A DNA stretch of 64,000 nucleotides from Entoloma clypeatum (taxonomy: Eukaryota; Basidiomycota; Agaricomycetes; Agaricales; Entolomataceae): assembly GCA_963565915.1 (NCBI GenBank), contig OY751487.1:3968001-4032000 (forward strand), given 5' to 3'. How positions within the stretch are numbered: position 1 is the first letter of the stretch; every line of letters starts with the position of its first letter. Position numbers and translations under genes: made by a program. The notes under the pieces were generated by a model that was given only the letters and a program-made list of their open reading frames with translations, searched no databases and was not told the DNA's origin. Below are positions 34,045 through 46,318 of the stretch, piece by piece.

Positions 34045-35243
34045 ATGATGACCTCTAAATTTCCAACACTCGTCCATCTCTGCCAACGCGGTGACCGTTC
34101 ACATTCTCTCCTCAACCACACTCGCTCATTCCCTCCCAGTCGCCGCAGCCCATGTCGACCGTCCGTCTTTCACTCCATCCGCTCTCCACCCGCTCTGACA
34201 ATCCCCATAGATATAGATAGCCTCGGTGACGATCTCACCTATCCCTTGGTCAAGCCAATCCTCGACCGCTGCGACGCAGAACAACTATCGCGCCTCGAGC
34301 AATTTTCTCCAGTACGTCGTCTCGTCGTCAATCTCAAATTCATCATCGAGCCATCCACAGCATCTCCAACCCGACACACCTGGTATGCAGCCATCCACTC
34401 AGTGCCAGTGCCCGCTAGCCCTAAATACCTTCCTCTGTCAGAAATATGGAAGAACCTCTGCTACTCCACCTTCCCGCTCGCAGCAGAACGGTCCTTGCCT
34501 CCCACCCAGGGTGATCCCCCATCCTGGAAAGAGCACTATTTCGTAAGTGCTCCAAAGTCGATACTCGTCGCCAGTGTTTCATCTCCCACAGTTCTTACGC
34601 GATTCAGAAGCGAGACGTCTGGAAGAAGCTGGCACCAAGCTGCGCATTCAACGACTCGAAGCCGAAGAGCGGAAAAAAGAACGAGAGGTCAAAATAACGG
34701 ACCGCGTCCCACCTCCGAAGCGCCCAAGAGCAGGATGTACGTAGCCCCCATCCACTCGTACATCCCTTCACATCACCGAATGACGTTCACACAGGGTCCG
34801 CAGCCCCCCAACCCAAGTCACTTTTCCAGAAAACTCGTTCGGAGGTTTCCAAGATCCAGAAGAGCATGTATCACTCTCGTATCATCCCTCCAATGCCAAA
34901 TGGGAAATCTTATCGCGTACTCCCAAAGCCACCCGACGCCACCTTGCCTTTCTCGTCCTCTTCAGGTGATACCAGTCGAGTAACAGTAAACACCGTCATC
35001 CAGCGTCGCCCCGCCACCGTCTTCGCATCTTCTTTTTCCTCAGGACAACCATCTGCTCTGCCATCAGACGTACAGCACCTTCCTCCGACATCCCACTCTC
35101 CTTCAAATGCAGTTAGCGTCCCCGAAAAGCCTCCGATACAACCGGACACTGCTTCACTGCTCAAAACCCAGACCCCCATGAAGCGCGATCCCATGGCTTC
35201 ACTCTTTGTCCCAAAACACCGTGCATATTCACAACGTCCTTGA
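34045..35243 (+). CDS. ELA1: Elongin-A-like transcription elongation factor subunit
   Basis: Elongin A binds elongin C and stimulates Pol II elongation, and also acts in a Cul3/Cul5-type ligase on stalled Pol II. The N-terminus reads FPTLVHLCQRVAAAHVDH and IDSLGDDLTYPLVKPILDRC. Then come EQLSRLEQFSPHLQPDTPEI, IWKNLCYSTFPLAAE and PPSWKEHYF, the BC-box/F-box-like elongin A core. A coiled basic stretch (LRIQRLEAEERKKEREVKI) and a Ser/Pro-rich tail follow. Introns near 34092-34139, 34161-34208, 34319-34368, 34391-34449 and two more restore the core. Start: ATG 34045, or the adjacent one at 34048. Confidence 0.83.
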
Positions 35244-35611
35244 TATGACCCAAAGAACGACTCGTTCACTGAACCGTCCGTCAATATGTAACTATTTATA
35301 CCTTGGCAGCGTTGTATTATTTGATCATGTATACCTTATTGCTGGCATGTATAATTCACTTGTATCCTCCATTCCACGCGTCATTGCTGTCAAATGAAGT
35401 CTCTCTATCCATAGATGTCCACGTTGAAATTGTTTTCAGTATGCAAGAACTAATGATGATAACAGATTCGATCAGTGGTGAACCAGAGAAGAGATGCTGA
35501 TACATGTGCGAAAGCAGGTTCGTTGTAATGCAGAAAAAAGGGTTCAAAATGTTGGGAATAGAGAAAGTGATGAAGGAGAAGAGGGATGACCTCTATAAAT
35601 GCCAAAAAGGG
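35244..35611. other. Convergent 3' gap, elongin A / GID7-like
   Basis: 368 bp, AT-rich. No gene or structured element recognised. Confidence 0.6.
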
Positions 35612-38602
35612 TCAAATCTCCAACCCATCCCCGATATCCCAACTTAGCCGAGTTTTCCCTTTCCCACTCCCGCTCTCGAGGGATATCGAGGGATGAATAT
35701 GGGGTTCGTCAGCTACAAAGCCACTCGGAAATGCTTCCCATATCCGAACAGTATGATCGTCCGAACACGACGCGAACATCCGGTCCTCTCGCGGATTCCA
35801 TGCGACAGAGTTCACGCTCCCTTCGCCGTGCCCCGAAAGCGTCTCCAGCAGCGCCCCAGTATCGCGATGCCAGATATATATCTTTGCATCTGACAGAAAT
35901 AGGTTTCAATCTGTTTCTGCCAGGAGCAGGTGTCCGAAACTTGGGGATAATTACCTTCGCTCCCGCTCACCACGAAGTTTCCATCCACGCCTCCGAAACA
36001 ACTGCGGATAACATGATGCCCTTGCCGTTGACCCGTGAACTTGCGCTCTAGTCGTCCAGCATTCAGGTTCCAAAGGTGAATTTCCTGTTAAAATCGTAAA
36101 GTTAAAGAGAGTCAGATGGATGACAACCACAAGTCCTCTCACGTCAGGCGCATGGTTGATAAGGGCGTACTGCGAGTTCCGGGACACGTTGACGCTCGTA
36201 AGCTGACCGTCCAAACGAATGTTCCTGTAGCAGACAAGTCGTATCCACGTCCTCCAAACCGAGAATACACGTACGCTTCGATCTGCTTCGTGGCTAGGTC
36301 ATAGATAATCATCCTGTTATCTGAACTCCGGGTGCCATTCAATGCCACGCCATTTCCACTACCTCCTGGTGGTGGGGCCTGACCATCACGTGTTGGTGGA
36401 TGATCACTGGGACTGGGAATGTCACTGAGCATTCCAATAGTTACCAGACGGCTTAGGTCAGGCGCGACAGATAGGCCGGTCAGACGGATAGGGCTGGCGC
36501 CCCAGGAAGTGCGCAGCGTTCCGTCTGGATCCTGATAGACAAACTATCAACGTCCCAACCCCTCGATAATAGAACGGGAACATCTTACCCATTGAATTAT
36601 CATTCGGTCCAAAGCTCCCGAGAGAAATCCAGAACCGTCTGGAAGCCATGCAAGCGCGGTCACAGTATCAGTATGGTCGTCCAGAGCTTGGATACACATG
36701 CCGGTCTTTAACATTTGACATGTTTGATAAGGGTCAGGAAGATTTGTGAAAAGAATCACACCTTCGTGTTCCAGAGTCTTATGTGATTTTCGGCACTCGT
36801 CAATAATATCGAATCATCCTTGGACCATGCCAAACAGCCCACAGCATAAGGATGGTCTTCCAGGACAACAAATGATTCCCACTGTTTCTCCTCGGTATCA
36901 TGCTGCACGAGCAATCTGTGTGAAGCACATCAAATCAAAGAAACAGGGTTCGCTTGCTTACCTTCATACGCCATATTATCGCCGTCTTGTCTTTACTTGC
37001 CGTCGCCAGGTAGTGGCCACTATGACTCCATTCCATATTCCACACTTCGTCCGTGTGACCCTCCAAGATGACAGTCGTAACACGAGGAAAGGCGGATTCG
37101 TCGCAATGATGGTCAGTGTATAGAGAAAATGCAGAAGTCGAGGGTGAAATGTGGTATGAACAGTGATGTCGTTGATATGATCGGGCTTGATGAAGTAAGG
37201 TAGAGAACCGCCGGGGAGGAATCATGATAGAAGAAGGAATATAGCCTGTTCGCGGAGTGGTTATCAAAAATAATAATTCAAAGCTTCAGGACTAACGTTG
37301 CAAATCACCGAGGAGCCGCCGTCGTGATGTTCCAGATGCGCCATCCCATCCAGACCGCCGTCGCAAATCGTCAGGTTCCGAGCACATGAGAAAACTAGAA
37401 CTGTCAAAAACCAGAGTACGAAAGTTGGTTACTAGCGTGACTGACCTTGAGAGTGTGTGCAGTTGCTCAGAGTCCACATTCAGCGGTGCTAATTCGCTAC
37501 GGAGGACATGCAAAGCTTGGGTCGTCTTGTTTGCTTCCAAATATTCCAGATATTTCTGTTGGCTCATCAAGAACTTGGCTTCCTAGATTTGTATGTCAAA
37601 CTCGGTACAGAACACGCTGTCTTGGTCAACGAGGCGTACCCATATTGCCTCCTCCTCGCTAACACCCAAACGCAACAGGGCAGCCTCTGCTTTGGCCCAT
37701 GATCCATCGAGAATATACCGTCTGAAGTCGGATACTTCAGGTGCTTCCATTACATAGCCCGATTCAGCCTCAAGGGTTGCGGCAGATTCGCTGCAACATA
37801 ATGATGAGGGTATAACGCAAGAAAACATCGGTGAAACGTACATATATCCCACGTCCCGCAGACTCTGGATCACCAAACGTACAAACTCCTCCCGATCGAC
37901 AGAAGAATCATCGTAGAGGGTCGTGCCAGGCAGGTTGACTCTCGCGATCGCCTTGCCGTGCTTCCCCGCTCCGTTTCCCGTGGCAAAGGAGCCGTTCGGG
38001 GATGGGGAAGCACAACCGTTGGAGACATGACCTTTGCCGTTGGCATGGCCATTTGTGTGATCTGAGCCAGCATATGAAGGGCCAGCATGAGCTGTGTAGT
38101 CGGGGGAGACGGACAGGTTAGAGTCTTGATCTGATTCGGTGAATCTCATGCTCGGGCGGGCGGAGTGGCGGGGTTGATCGATGACAGTGGAGGTGAAAGA
38201 GGCGCTGCGGGATTCGGTCCTTTGTCGTTTACGTGCCCTGGGTAAGTCTATGTCTGGGGGACATGTTAAGGGGAAGAGGAAACGGCAAGGAGAGAAAGGA
38301 TGATTAGGCACGACTGAAAGGTATGCAAGAGGACGAAAGGGGACGGTACCGTTTACGGACAGAGATGGGTCAGAACCGCCGCCGCTGCCCTGCTCAAGCT
38401 CAGACCTCGAGCGGGTGGCTGGGATGAGACTGTAAGTGTGTTCTGGGACGGAGGAACCAGTGAGCGGGCGTTGGAGGGCGTTGTCGAGGCCAGTGGCGTG
38501 CTCCAGAGTCGCTAGGGTGGGAGAGTCCCGGGTAGAGGTTGTGAGAGGATCAATGGTGGCGATGTGGAGGGTGCAAATGAAGACAGGTGAGGAGGAGAAC
38601 AA
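35612..38602 (-). CDS. GID7/WDR26-like WD40 subunit of the GID/CTLH ubiquitin ligase
   Basis: The disordered N-terminal 200 residues are Ser/Asn/His-rich. Then comes the LisH-type block VDREEFVRLVIQSLRDVGY. CTLH follows (PEVSDFRRYILDGSWAKAEA, FLMSQQKYLEYLEANKTTQA, LRSELAPLNVDSEQLHTLS). WD40 repeats run to the C-terminus: ILEGHTDEVWNMEWSHSGHY, CLAWSKDDSILLTSAENHIR, ALDDHTDTVTALAWLPDGSG and VNSVAWNPREDRMFASCSDD. This order is that of Gid7/WDR26, a supramolecular-assembly subunit of the GID E3 that degrades gluconeogenic enzymes in yeast. Many introns. The 5' end is uncertain. The first exon I can see opens upstream without an ATG, behind a perfect TACTAAC at 38628-38634, so at least one more 5' exon lies beyond 38602. 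Confidence 0.82.
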
Positions 38603-38603
38603 A

Positions 38604-39325
38604 CGACCGTTCTCAACTTACTCTTTGTTAGTATCACTGCAAATAGCCTTACAAATGTTCAATACATTACATGCAACTACATGGTATCTTTTACGACTAG
38701 GTTTCCCCAATAATGCCGTGAGGCTGAGGCCTGATCGCGATCATCCACCGTGCGGGGCAATGGGCACGTTTGACAAGGATTCAGTGGTCACCGGTCTCGG
38801 CGGAATCTATCGCGGGGGCGATATTCCGACCTCATTCCAGAGCTTCTCAATAGATGATTGGCAGAAACTACATGCTGGATCCGAGTGAACGTGTGTTGAT
38901 GGACAAGTAAACAGAAAGACGATAATATGATATTGTATAGGAAGTAGCGACAAATCAAATGCAATGCGATTTCGAGTAACGAATGGATATACATTGGAAT
39001 AGTTTCACCAACTTGAATGGGGTGAAAGGCTCATTAGGCGAGGCGACATGGAATATCAGAGACTACGCGCGATGCGCGTGCGACCGTAGGGTTGTACTCA
39101 GTGAAAGGAGGACATGAGGCGTGAATGAGAGCGAAAGATGCAAGGATAAATTCTTGGGTGAGATGAGGTGTGATGCTGAATCCATGCCGAGTGTTTCCAG
39201 ATAGAAAGCCACAAGTTTTGCGTTTGTTTTTTGTTGTTTCTTCATACGTCGCGGTTTGAAGATATGAGAGAGGATTGTTTTTGTTAGTGTTTTTCTCTCT
39301 CTAGATTGGCAGCGAGACCGGAGGG
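38604..39325. other. Intergenic, contains the missing 5' exon of the GID7-like gene
   Basis: A region between GID7-like and ECL1-like genes, both on the minus strand. A short plus-strand ORF (ATG 38659 to 38888, about 76 codons, ending DDWQKLHAGSE) is present but matches nothing I know. A minus-strand ATG near 38835 followed by a gtgacc donor could be the GID7-like first exon. Not resolved. Confidence 0.4.
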
Positions 39326-40579
39326 CTACACCACTCGGGTTGAACGATCGCGTTCTCGGTTCAACAATCCACTTCGCCCGTAGCCCAAACCTGGGGCATG
39401 AACGTCTGCGCCGATCTTGGCGCGGCCCCTGGAGTCAGGTATATATTCCTTGCTCGCAAGCAACATTTTCGGCAAAGGGGGGCTGTTCCTCCGCCCGGCC
39501 GTTAGTCCATGACCGATGTCTGAAACAGAGGAATAGTTTGTGATCCCTGTGACAGTGATTGCGGGTTCCTCGGATCGAAAGTGGGACAATCCCGGGCTGA
39601 AATGGTGCCGGGTGCGTCGTGAGCGGGAGCGAGATGGGGACGGAGAACTGGAATGTCTGGAATGGGTGATACTCCGCGATTCCTCTTGGGTGCGTCGGCG
39701 GCCGCGGGGTGTAGATAACGATAGAATTGTTGAAGAGGAAAGGGAGGGGCTATGATGAGTGCCGTTGGCAGGAAGTTTTGGTGTTGGAGGTGTTCGACGG
39801 CTCGTGGTGTTTTCCGAAGACGAGAACAAGGAAGAGGTGCGCTTTTGCTCTGTAGGGCTCGACATCTGCAATAAAGAGAAGTAACCAGGGAGACTCGCGC
39901 GGTTGCGCTTTGGCTTTGCTGATGACTTTAGTGGGGTGAACTCGGGGTCCGATTCGTCTCGGGAAGAGAAGCCAAAGTCGGAGATAGCAGTATCATCGTC
40001 AGTCGATAGGTGCGACTGGATGGGTGCGCTTCGAGGAATTTGTGGCACGTGGAGGGAAGATGCTCGACCATGAGGATTGGGGACGGTGGAGTGGTTGTTC
40101 GTTCCCGAGGGACGGCGTGCATACGAGAGAGCAGATGTTTTCAAATTCTCGGCAAAGTTAGCTGACTTTGAGCTGCCATCATACAGAGAGTCGACGCTGG
40201 GGTGAAAGTGACTACCATACGTTCTGACACCAAAGGCAACATCACATTCGTCCTCATCGTCTGTGAGGACGGACCACGATGTGGAGGAGGCTGACGAGGA
40301 GTAGCCGTGGCGACGGAAGGAGCCTTCGGTGAGGGCCGAGCCTAGAGCGGAGGGGACGAGGGCGGGGACGTCTCCGCCCGTTACAGAGCCGAGACTTGGG
40401 GAAGAAAGGGTGCTGGACGCTGAGGAGATGGAGGGGGATGAGATGTCAAGGGACTGGCAGTCTTCGCTGCAGTAAGCTTGGCTGTGTGGCGGTGAGGAGG
40501 TGGGAGACAGGGGGGGGAGGGTGACGTACCGAACATCGTCGAGATGCTTTCCGCAGGTGAGACAGACGTCGTCGAACAT
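39326..40579 (-). CDS. ECL1-like zinc-binding protein
   Basis: The N-terminus MFDDVCLTCGKHLDDVRQAY followed by CSEDCQSLD presents the two CXXC-type pairs of the Ecl1/2/3 family, whose small S. pombe members extend chronological life span and respond to nutrient stress. The second cysteine pair appears only after removing intron 40482-40529. The remaining 390 or so residues are Ser/Pro/Arg-rich and look disordered, with SR-like stretches (SPSPSRSRSRRTRHH) and many potential phosphosites. The protein is much longer than yeast Ecl1 (about 80 residues), which is usual for basidiomycete relatives as far as I recall. An upstream in-frame ATG at 40657 is possible but lies before the conserved start. 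Confidence 0.68.
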   Translation of the reverse strand: MFDDVCLTCGKHLDDVRYVTLPPLSPTSSPPHSQAYCSEDCQSLDISSPSISSASSTLSSPSLGSVTGGDVPALVPSALGSALTEGSFRRHGYSSSASSTSWSVLTDDEDECDVAFGVRTYGSHFHPSVDSLYDGSSKSANFAENLKTSALSYARRPSGTNNHSTVPNPHGRASSLHVPQIPRSAPIQSHLSTDDDTAISDFGFSSRDESDPEFTPLKSSAKPKRNRASLPGYFSLLQMSSPTEQKRTSSLFSSSENTTSRRTPPTPKLPANGTHHSPSLSSSTILSLSTPRGRRRTQEESRSITHSRHSSSPSPSRSRSRRTRHHFSPGLSHFRSEEPAITVTGITNYSSVSDIGHGLTAGRRNSPPLPKMLLASKEYIPDSRGRAKIGADVHAPGLGYGRSGLLNRERDRSTRVV

Positions 40580-41955
40580 TTGGGGGGGGAGGGGTTGTCG
40601 AGATGAAAAGAAATCAGCTCGGTCGGCTTTTGTACAACTACCCAAAGATATTCCCAAAACGAAAAAAGAAATGAAAAAATAAAACGTTTTTGAGGCGACA
40701 ACTGACTCTATTTTCTAAATAAAGTTCACACGTGACAGTGACTGACAGGGTCAACTGGATTGGAAGGATCGGCAAATCTGACGTGCACGCCATTGTTCAT
40801 TCCCAACCTTCTTTCTTGTAAATTCCTGTCTTCGCATGGCTCACACGTTGGCCTCCTGAGCCAACGTTTGCCTGAAATTTCGTCACTTCGCACTACCCAT
40901 AACGGGCAAACTGCTTGCTTTCACTACCAAAATAATTTGCCCTTTTCGACGTCATGATGATGAATACTCAGTCAAAGGTGAGGTGACCTGTTGAAATTTG
41001 GCCAAGCCCCCGCCCCGCCGAGAGGGTACGCACTACCTCTCCAGTCACATCCACGTTCACACCCGATCCCGTAACTTACGACCAGTGTTTTGGGCTCCCC
41101 AGGCTCCCATCGCTTGTAGCGATCTGGCAAAAGCCGCGCTGAGGATGGTAACTATGAAGGTCATAAATCATTCAATGCCGGCAAACCTCCGGCAACTCAC
41201 AGATCTAGAATGGTCCAGTGTTTTGTCGGTTCTGCCCTTCGAGGCCAACAAAGGTTTAATGTCGTATCACCATCAGAACCCCTTCGAAAACCAATATCAT
41301 ACATATTTACACCACAACACAATCTACTTCTTGTGCAATTGATGCAGCCGCAGGAGTCACTGCGGCTATGTGCTGTGATCCCCGTGTGCTCCCTTCCATC
41401 ATCACTCAAGGACAATGGGAGGGGCCAAGCGACGGCGAATTACATGTGACATGTGGATGCAATACAGGCTCGTCATGGGTTGCCTGACATGAACTAAACG
41501 AAGAAACAAGCGAGAACCTCAGAGTGATTTGACTGGGCTCATTCTGTCGATACCATGCCTCGACCCTATTCAAATAGCGTCTCGTAATTAGTTTTTGAGA
41601 TTTTTGCATTGCCAGCAATTCTGGATAACAAGTCCACAAATCAATTTGGTCCCATTTATTATGATGTAGTGAGATCAGATCGAAAAGAATTGAAAGAAAA
41701 GTCCCTCAGGTAGCATACCTCAGCATGAAGCAGCATACCTCAGTATTTCCCGCGACGCCTCGAAGCCTTCACCGAAAGAGCACAAGGTCCCATAACGATA
41801 AACTCCTCTTCATGACATATGTCAAAGAAACAAGAGTAGTGGTGGCACAAGCAATCAACGTGGGACTGTCCCTCCCGTATCGGGCATCCATCTATCCTGA
41901 AATCTTCGAAGTGTATCTCTGATATCCAGAAAGCGTGTGTCGCTTCCGATACCCA
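40580..41955. other. Gene-poor gap between ECL1-like and VPS54
   Basis: 1.4 kb with several ORFs of 65-115 codons but no domain, codon pattern or splice logic to support any. A direct repeat AGCATACCTCAG occurs at 41712-41723 and 41732-41743. Otherwise nothing recognised. Confidence 0.5.
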
Positions 41956-44900
41956 CTATTTCAGAAGCGTCGATGTCACCGAGTCCCGGACAAGCATTTC
42001 GTTGCTGTCCAGCGGGCGCGATATGATTATTGGCGCTGGAAGTTCGATATCTGCAGGGGCCAGGTCGGGGTTAGTTTGATCCTGTAAGGAAGGTAAGGAC
42101 GAAGATTGCGAATGTTGTTGCACTCCAACCTTCGGATGTGTTGTCTTCCCATTGGTATCCATCTTTGTCGTTCCAACTATAGAAGGTTCGTATGCCGGCT
42201 TCGGCTCCGACATACTGAACAGCGAGTCGATTTGCTTGGAACCCATCTTTGGAGGCGGCGTCGGTATTCTAGATGATGTTCCATTCTCAGTTCTGCCACT
42301 AAAGCCGGTATCTTTTGCCTTGTGAGACACAGGGGACGCTGGTCCAGGAAAGTGTTTTGACTGGTAAGGCGACGGAGAAAGAGAGGTCTGAATGGGTATC
42401 GGCAGGGCCTTATCAGCCGAGTTTCCTGACAAAAGGCCCTTGAGGCGCTGATTCGCACTCGAGCCAACGTTTTGCAGAGTATTGGATCGTGTGGGTGTCG
42501 GAGGCTCAGGTGGCCGCGGAAGACCCTTTTCTGAGATGACTGTCACGAGCATATTACTAGGTGCGCCCACGTTTTTGAGTGCAGAAAGCTTCTGATGTAG
42601 ATATTTGGCGTCATCCAAGAGTCTAATTCGGTGAGCTTTATTACGTCGCCTGCAACACCTGTTGGGCGCGTACCTCATCTTCGCCTCCTGATGCGGAAGT
42701 TCAATCTTGCCGTACTCTTCCGTGAGGCCATGGTTGATGGCAGCAAAAACCTGTGTCATCACGTACTGATGAAGAGCAAAAAAGTGAGGACGCCAAGATA
42801 GCTAAGTTTCTAACACATATTGCGCTCACCTCCACCACTTGCGTCGGTAAGTATCGCGACAAAACTTTGTGCAGGGTGACAGTTTCTTTGACCAAGATTT
42901 CCATATAGTCGTTCACACCCCCGCCGGGTTTCGGCACGTTCCAATCGACATCCTGAGGGTACATGAATTAGGGAAGGAGGCAATGGTGACATGAATAGAG
43001 GTATGTCGTTCCATTCTTACCTGCAGAGTCTTGATATGCGCAGTAAGCCTATCCCCCATGATCGCGATCAGCTTGGAATGGATCTCATTCTGGTGCTCCT
43101 GATAATCCTGAAACCGCGAAGGAATCCAATTCAAATTTGACCCCCATACAGATTGAAGACGGGAACAAATGTTACCCACTCGTTTGAGTTTATCAAACTC
43201 CACCAGCATTACCGCCTGTTTCGGACTTAGATGCCGCCTGAACGTTTCTCTCACGTAAGGAATAAGTTCAGACATGATTGACAAGGACTGCGAGGCAAGC
43301 GCTAACCATCAATCAACACAACTTAGCAACCTGGACTCAGGAAAGAAAAGAAACGAAGGATCGAGCTGATTGAACGCACCGAGATGTTTAGCTGTGATGT
43401 TCTTCAATCCAGCCGAGCGCATGGCTCCAGCACCCAGCACCACCTGACAGGTCCTTGAGTTGAAGGCTTTCAGGAATTCAATGACGCGACTCATTGAGTC
43501 CGTCGTCAGCATCGTCAGGTTCACGACGAGTCGCAGATAGTCGAGCAGCAACGCCAACACCTCTGTCGTGGCCAACACCGCAAAGTATGTCCGTTCTTCA
43601 ATGCGGAGGTGCTTTGAGTTCGGGGATGCGGACGTGGGAAACCCGTTCGTCGGATGGGGACTGAGCGGCTCAAGCGTCCGAGCCGTCGCTGGTGTTTGGG
43701 AGGTCGAGGGAGAGACTAACGGGTTCGAGAACTGTGTTTCTATGTCAGATTTAATGACAAGTTCTGGCGGATCGCGGACTGCGGAATCGATGATGACGTT
43801 GATGATATGCTGTAAGGATGATGTGATCTCGGTTGGATTCCACTGTTCATCCTCAACAATTTTGGCTGAGCGGGAGATGCGGGCTTGGTGGAATGCTTGC
43901 AGGAACACTTTAGCCTAGAAAAAATCGAATCATGTGGCACTAAGGGGAACATGAAAATATGTTATACCTGACTGACAACGACTCCCCTGAGTCCCACGAT
44001 CATCCGTCGACATATGACCTCACATCGAACTACGAAGTCCCAAGATTCATTGAAAAACAACAAAAAATCAGCGAGTTCCAGAGCGGCATGTTCTTCTACC
44101 CGGATGGAAATGATTCTCGCAGCTTGAGTGTTAGACAGCTCTGCTGCAGAAGAAAGGATATCTGCAAGGTCATCCTGAATGGCTATCGACGTTATAGGAG
44201 ACACAGCAGATGAGGCTTCTTTAGGTGACGGTCTAATAAGTCATAGTTAGACCTGGAATGAAAAGATAGAGAGAAGGAGAAGGAAAGCACTCTAACACCC
44301 GAGCAGCCTCGAGAATCTCCTCGATGATCCGACCCTGCTCTTGAAGACCCTCGATGAGGTTAAGCAAGCCTCGATATACATCGTGCAGGAGAAGAGTGAA
44401 TTCAGGATGTCGCATACTTCTAAGATGTGTAGACAGTGTCGATCTAAGTAAATAAATGAATCCTGTGCAAAACACGGAGAATTGATAGGAAGGAACCTTG
44501 ATCTCGAATCCAGACTCGACCGCGGCGTAGAATCCCTGCTCTTCGACACATTTCCACTGGTTCGCCCCTGCTGGTCGTCTGCATCTGCATCTTCCAAGTC
44601 ACTTGCAGATAGGACCTGCGTAACGCAAAAAAAAAATTTAGCCCAAAATGTCGTGTGGAAAGTTCGGGAGACGAACGGCTTTCGTGAAGGCCTTCACTTC
44701 GCCCAGGGCTATCTCCCTCCATGAGAGCATACCTTCCTTGAACCCCCTTGTTCGTACAAGTCCTTGCACAAATGGACGAAGCCTATCGCGCAAGCCTTGT
44801 TCCAACACGCGCCCCTTCCCGTCAGCTTCTTGAGCAGATCCCTTGCTGCCACGGCTTATTCGATCAACGAGATCAGTCCGCAAAACAGCTACCAGCTCTG

Positions 44901-46253
44901 ATGAGAGTGATGCAGCGATCTCCATTGTGAGGGTTCGTAAATGATCAGGAAGGGACGCATAAGCATTTAAGGAGGACAACAAGATTGGTGGACTGTTAGA
45001 GCTGCTCTGGTGTCGAGAGAGGGGCATTTCCTCCCGTTTGGGGGTTTGCTCAACGCCCAGTTCTTCCTGGATTCCAGCCAAATTGGTTGACGCGCCTTTC
45101 GTAGACTTGGCTTCTTCCGTTGACCTCTCTTCCCATAATCTCTCGATTTCCTCAATGATTCCCAGGGCCTCACCCCACTGCCCGGCGCCAACCAGTCCCC
45201 TTGCCACTTTACTCATCTCTATGACTCCCCCGACCATTTTCACGCCATCGATTATGCGTACGAGGTTTTCCGACCGAGTCTGTAGTTTTACCAGTTCCAA
45301 ACCACGCTTTGCACTATTCTCATCGAGGTTTGTTAGCGACTTACGAAGCGACACAATCTGTGTCAAACAGTGTTCTGATTCGGACTGGAGGTCATGAAGA
45401 TTAGTGAGGGCGGCAAAGAAGGAGGCGGAACGGAGGGAGATTTCGTGTATGAGATGCTGCTCGACTGTGTCTGCGTATGATGAGAATTTCTCAAGTAGAG
45501 GAAGGGAGTGGGCGAGGGCTGCGGGATCAGTCTCGGAGGAGAGGTGTTGTTCTGTGACAGCGTTGAAGACGCGTGGGTCGCCCAAGTCGAAGTTTTGTTC
45601 AAAGAAGATAGAGGGTACGGAGTTGAGCGGCGGGATGGAACTGGTATCGATTAAACCGGATATATTAGGTGGGACATCGTGATCATCTTCGTCTTGTTCA
45701 TGAAACATTGTAGGACCAGCGTTGATGAGGGCCACGCCCTCTCTGCCTAGCTGTGTGTTGTGTTGGAAGCGATCCCATTCCGGGCTGATGACGCGGAGGT
45801 AAGAGTCAAAATCTTTCCTTCGAACGCGAGGAAGATCGGCCGGGACAACTTGCGGAAGAGAAGAGTGAGCCTTGGGAGGCGCCTGCCGTTTGTGTGGATT
45901 ATTGAGCACAGTTGAAATTGCTGCGACAGGGATAATTTGGGGGGCTTGGCGAGGACGAGAACACAGACAAACATACCATTGAACCCATGTTTTGCACTGC
46001 TCCAGTCCTGCGGGAGCGCACCGAGGGGAAGTGTGAGACTCGAAGATGTGGGGGGGAGCGCGAAACGAGGTTGAGCGGAGAAGTAGTCGCCTCCGCCACG
46101 TCCGTCTGTTGTCCCCGAGATGCTCTCTGGCCCTGGCCGGCGCGAAGACGGGTCCCAGGTAAATCTGTATGGCCTCGCTGTCGCGAGCTGGTCGGGGACG
46201 ATGCGGAGAGGAGACTGCGGTCTGGAGGGGAGGGACTCGCCGTCGTCGGACAT
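41956..46253 (-). CDS. VPS54: GARP complex subunit VPS54
   Basis: Tethers endosome-derived vesicles at the trans-Golgi. A Ser/Pro/Arg-rich N-terminus precedes DLPRVRRKDFDSYLRVISPE and PSIFFEQNFDLGDPRVFNAV, then a coiled-coil tethering region (EQHLIHEISLRSASFFAALT, LRKSLTNLDENSAKRGLELV). The C-terminal Vps54 domain includes LATTEVLALLLDYLRLVVNL, CQVVLGAGAMRSAGLKNITA, IPYVRETFRRHLSP, NVPKPGGGVNDYMEILVKET and NHGLTEEYGKIELPHQEAKM. A variable Pro/Ser-rich tail of about 200 residues follows. Multiple introns lie in the C-terminal half (42630-44640). The long ORF 44638-45909 is one large exon. It starts at ATG 46251-46253, 65 bp from the divergent metaxin-like gene. Confidence 0.88.
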
Positions 46254-46318
46254 GGCGGGCAGTAGGAACGGTATAAATAAATATTACTTATGCGAAAAAT
46301 AATTGAATAATTTCAATC
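46254..46318. promoter_or_regulatory. 65-bp divergent gap, VPS54 / metaxin-like
   Basis: An AT-rich gap with TATAAATAAATATT at 46272-46285 (readable as a TATA-type element on the plus strand, and near-symmetrical on the minus strand) between two divergent starts. Confidence 0.5.

Noticed and set aside
33934..34983. Single long plus-strand ORF of 349 codons over the elongin A gene
   Set aside because: It reads through several real introns. The spliced model restores the elongin A motifs, while the raw ORF mixes coding and intron sequence.
38436..38888. Plus-strand ORF of 150 codons ending DDWQKLHAGSE
   Set aside because: Its first half is antisense to the GID7-like coding exon. The rest matches nothing known and may overlap the missing GID7-like 5' exon.
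40998..41342. Plus-strand ORF of 114 codons in the ECL1/VPS54 gap
   Set aside because: No recognisable domain, no good start context, and composition like the surrounding spacer.
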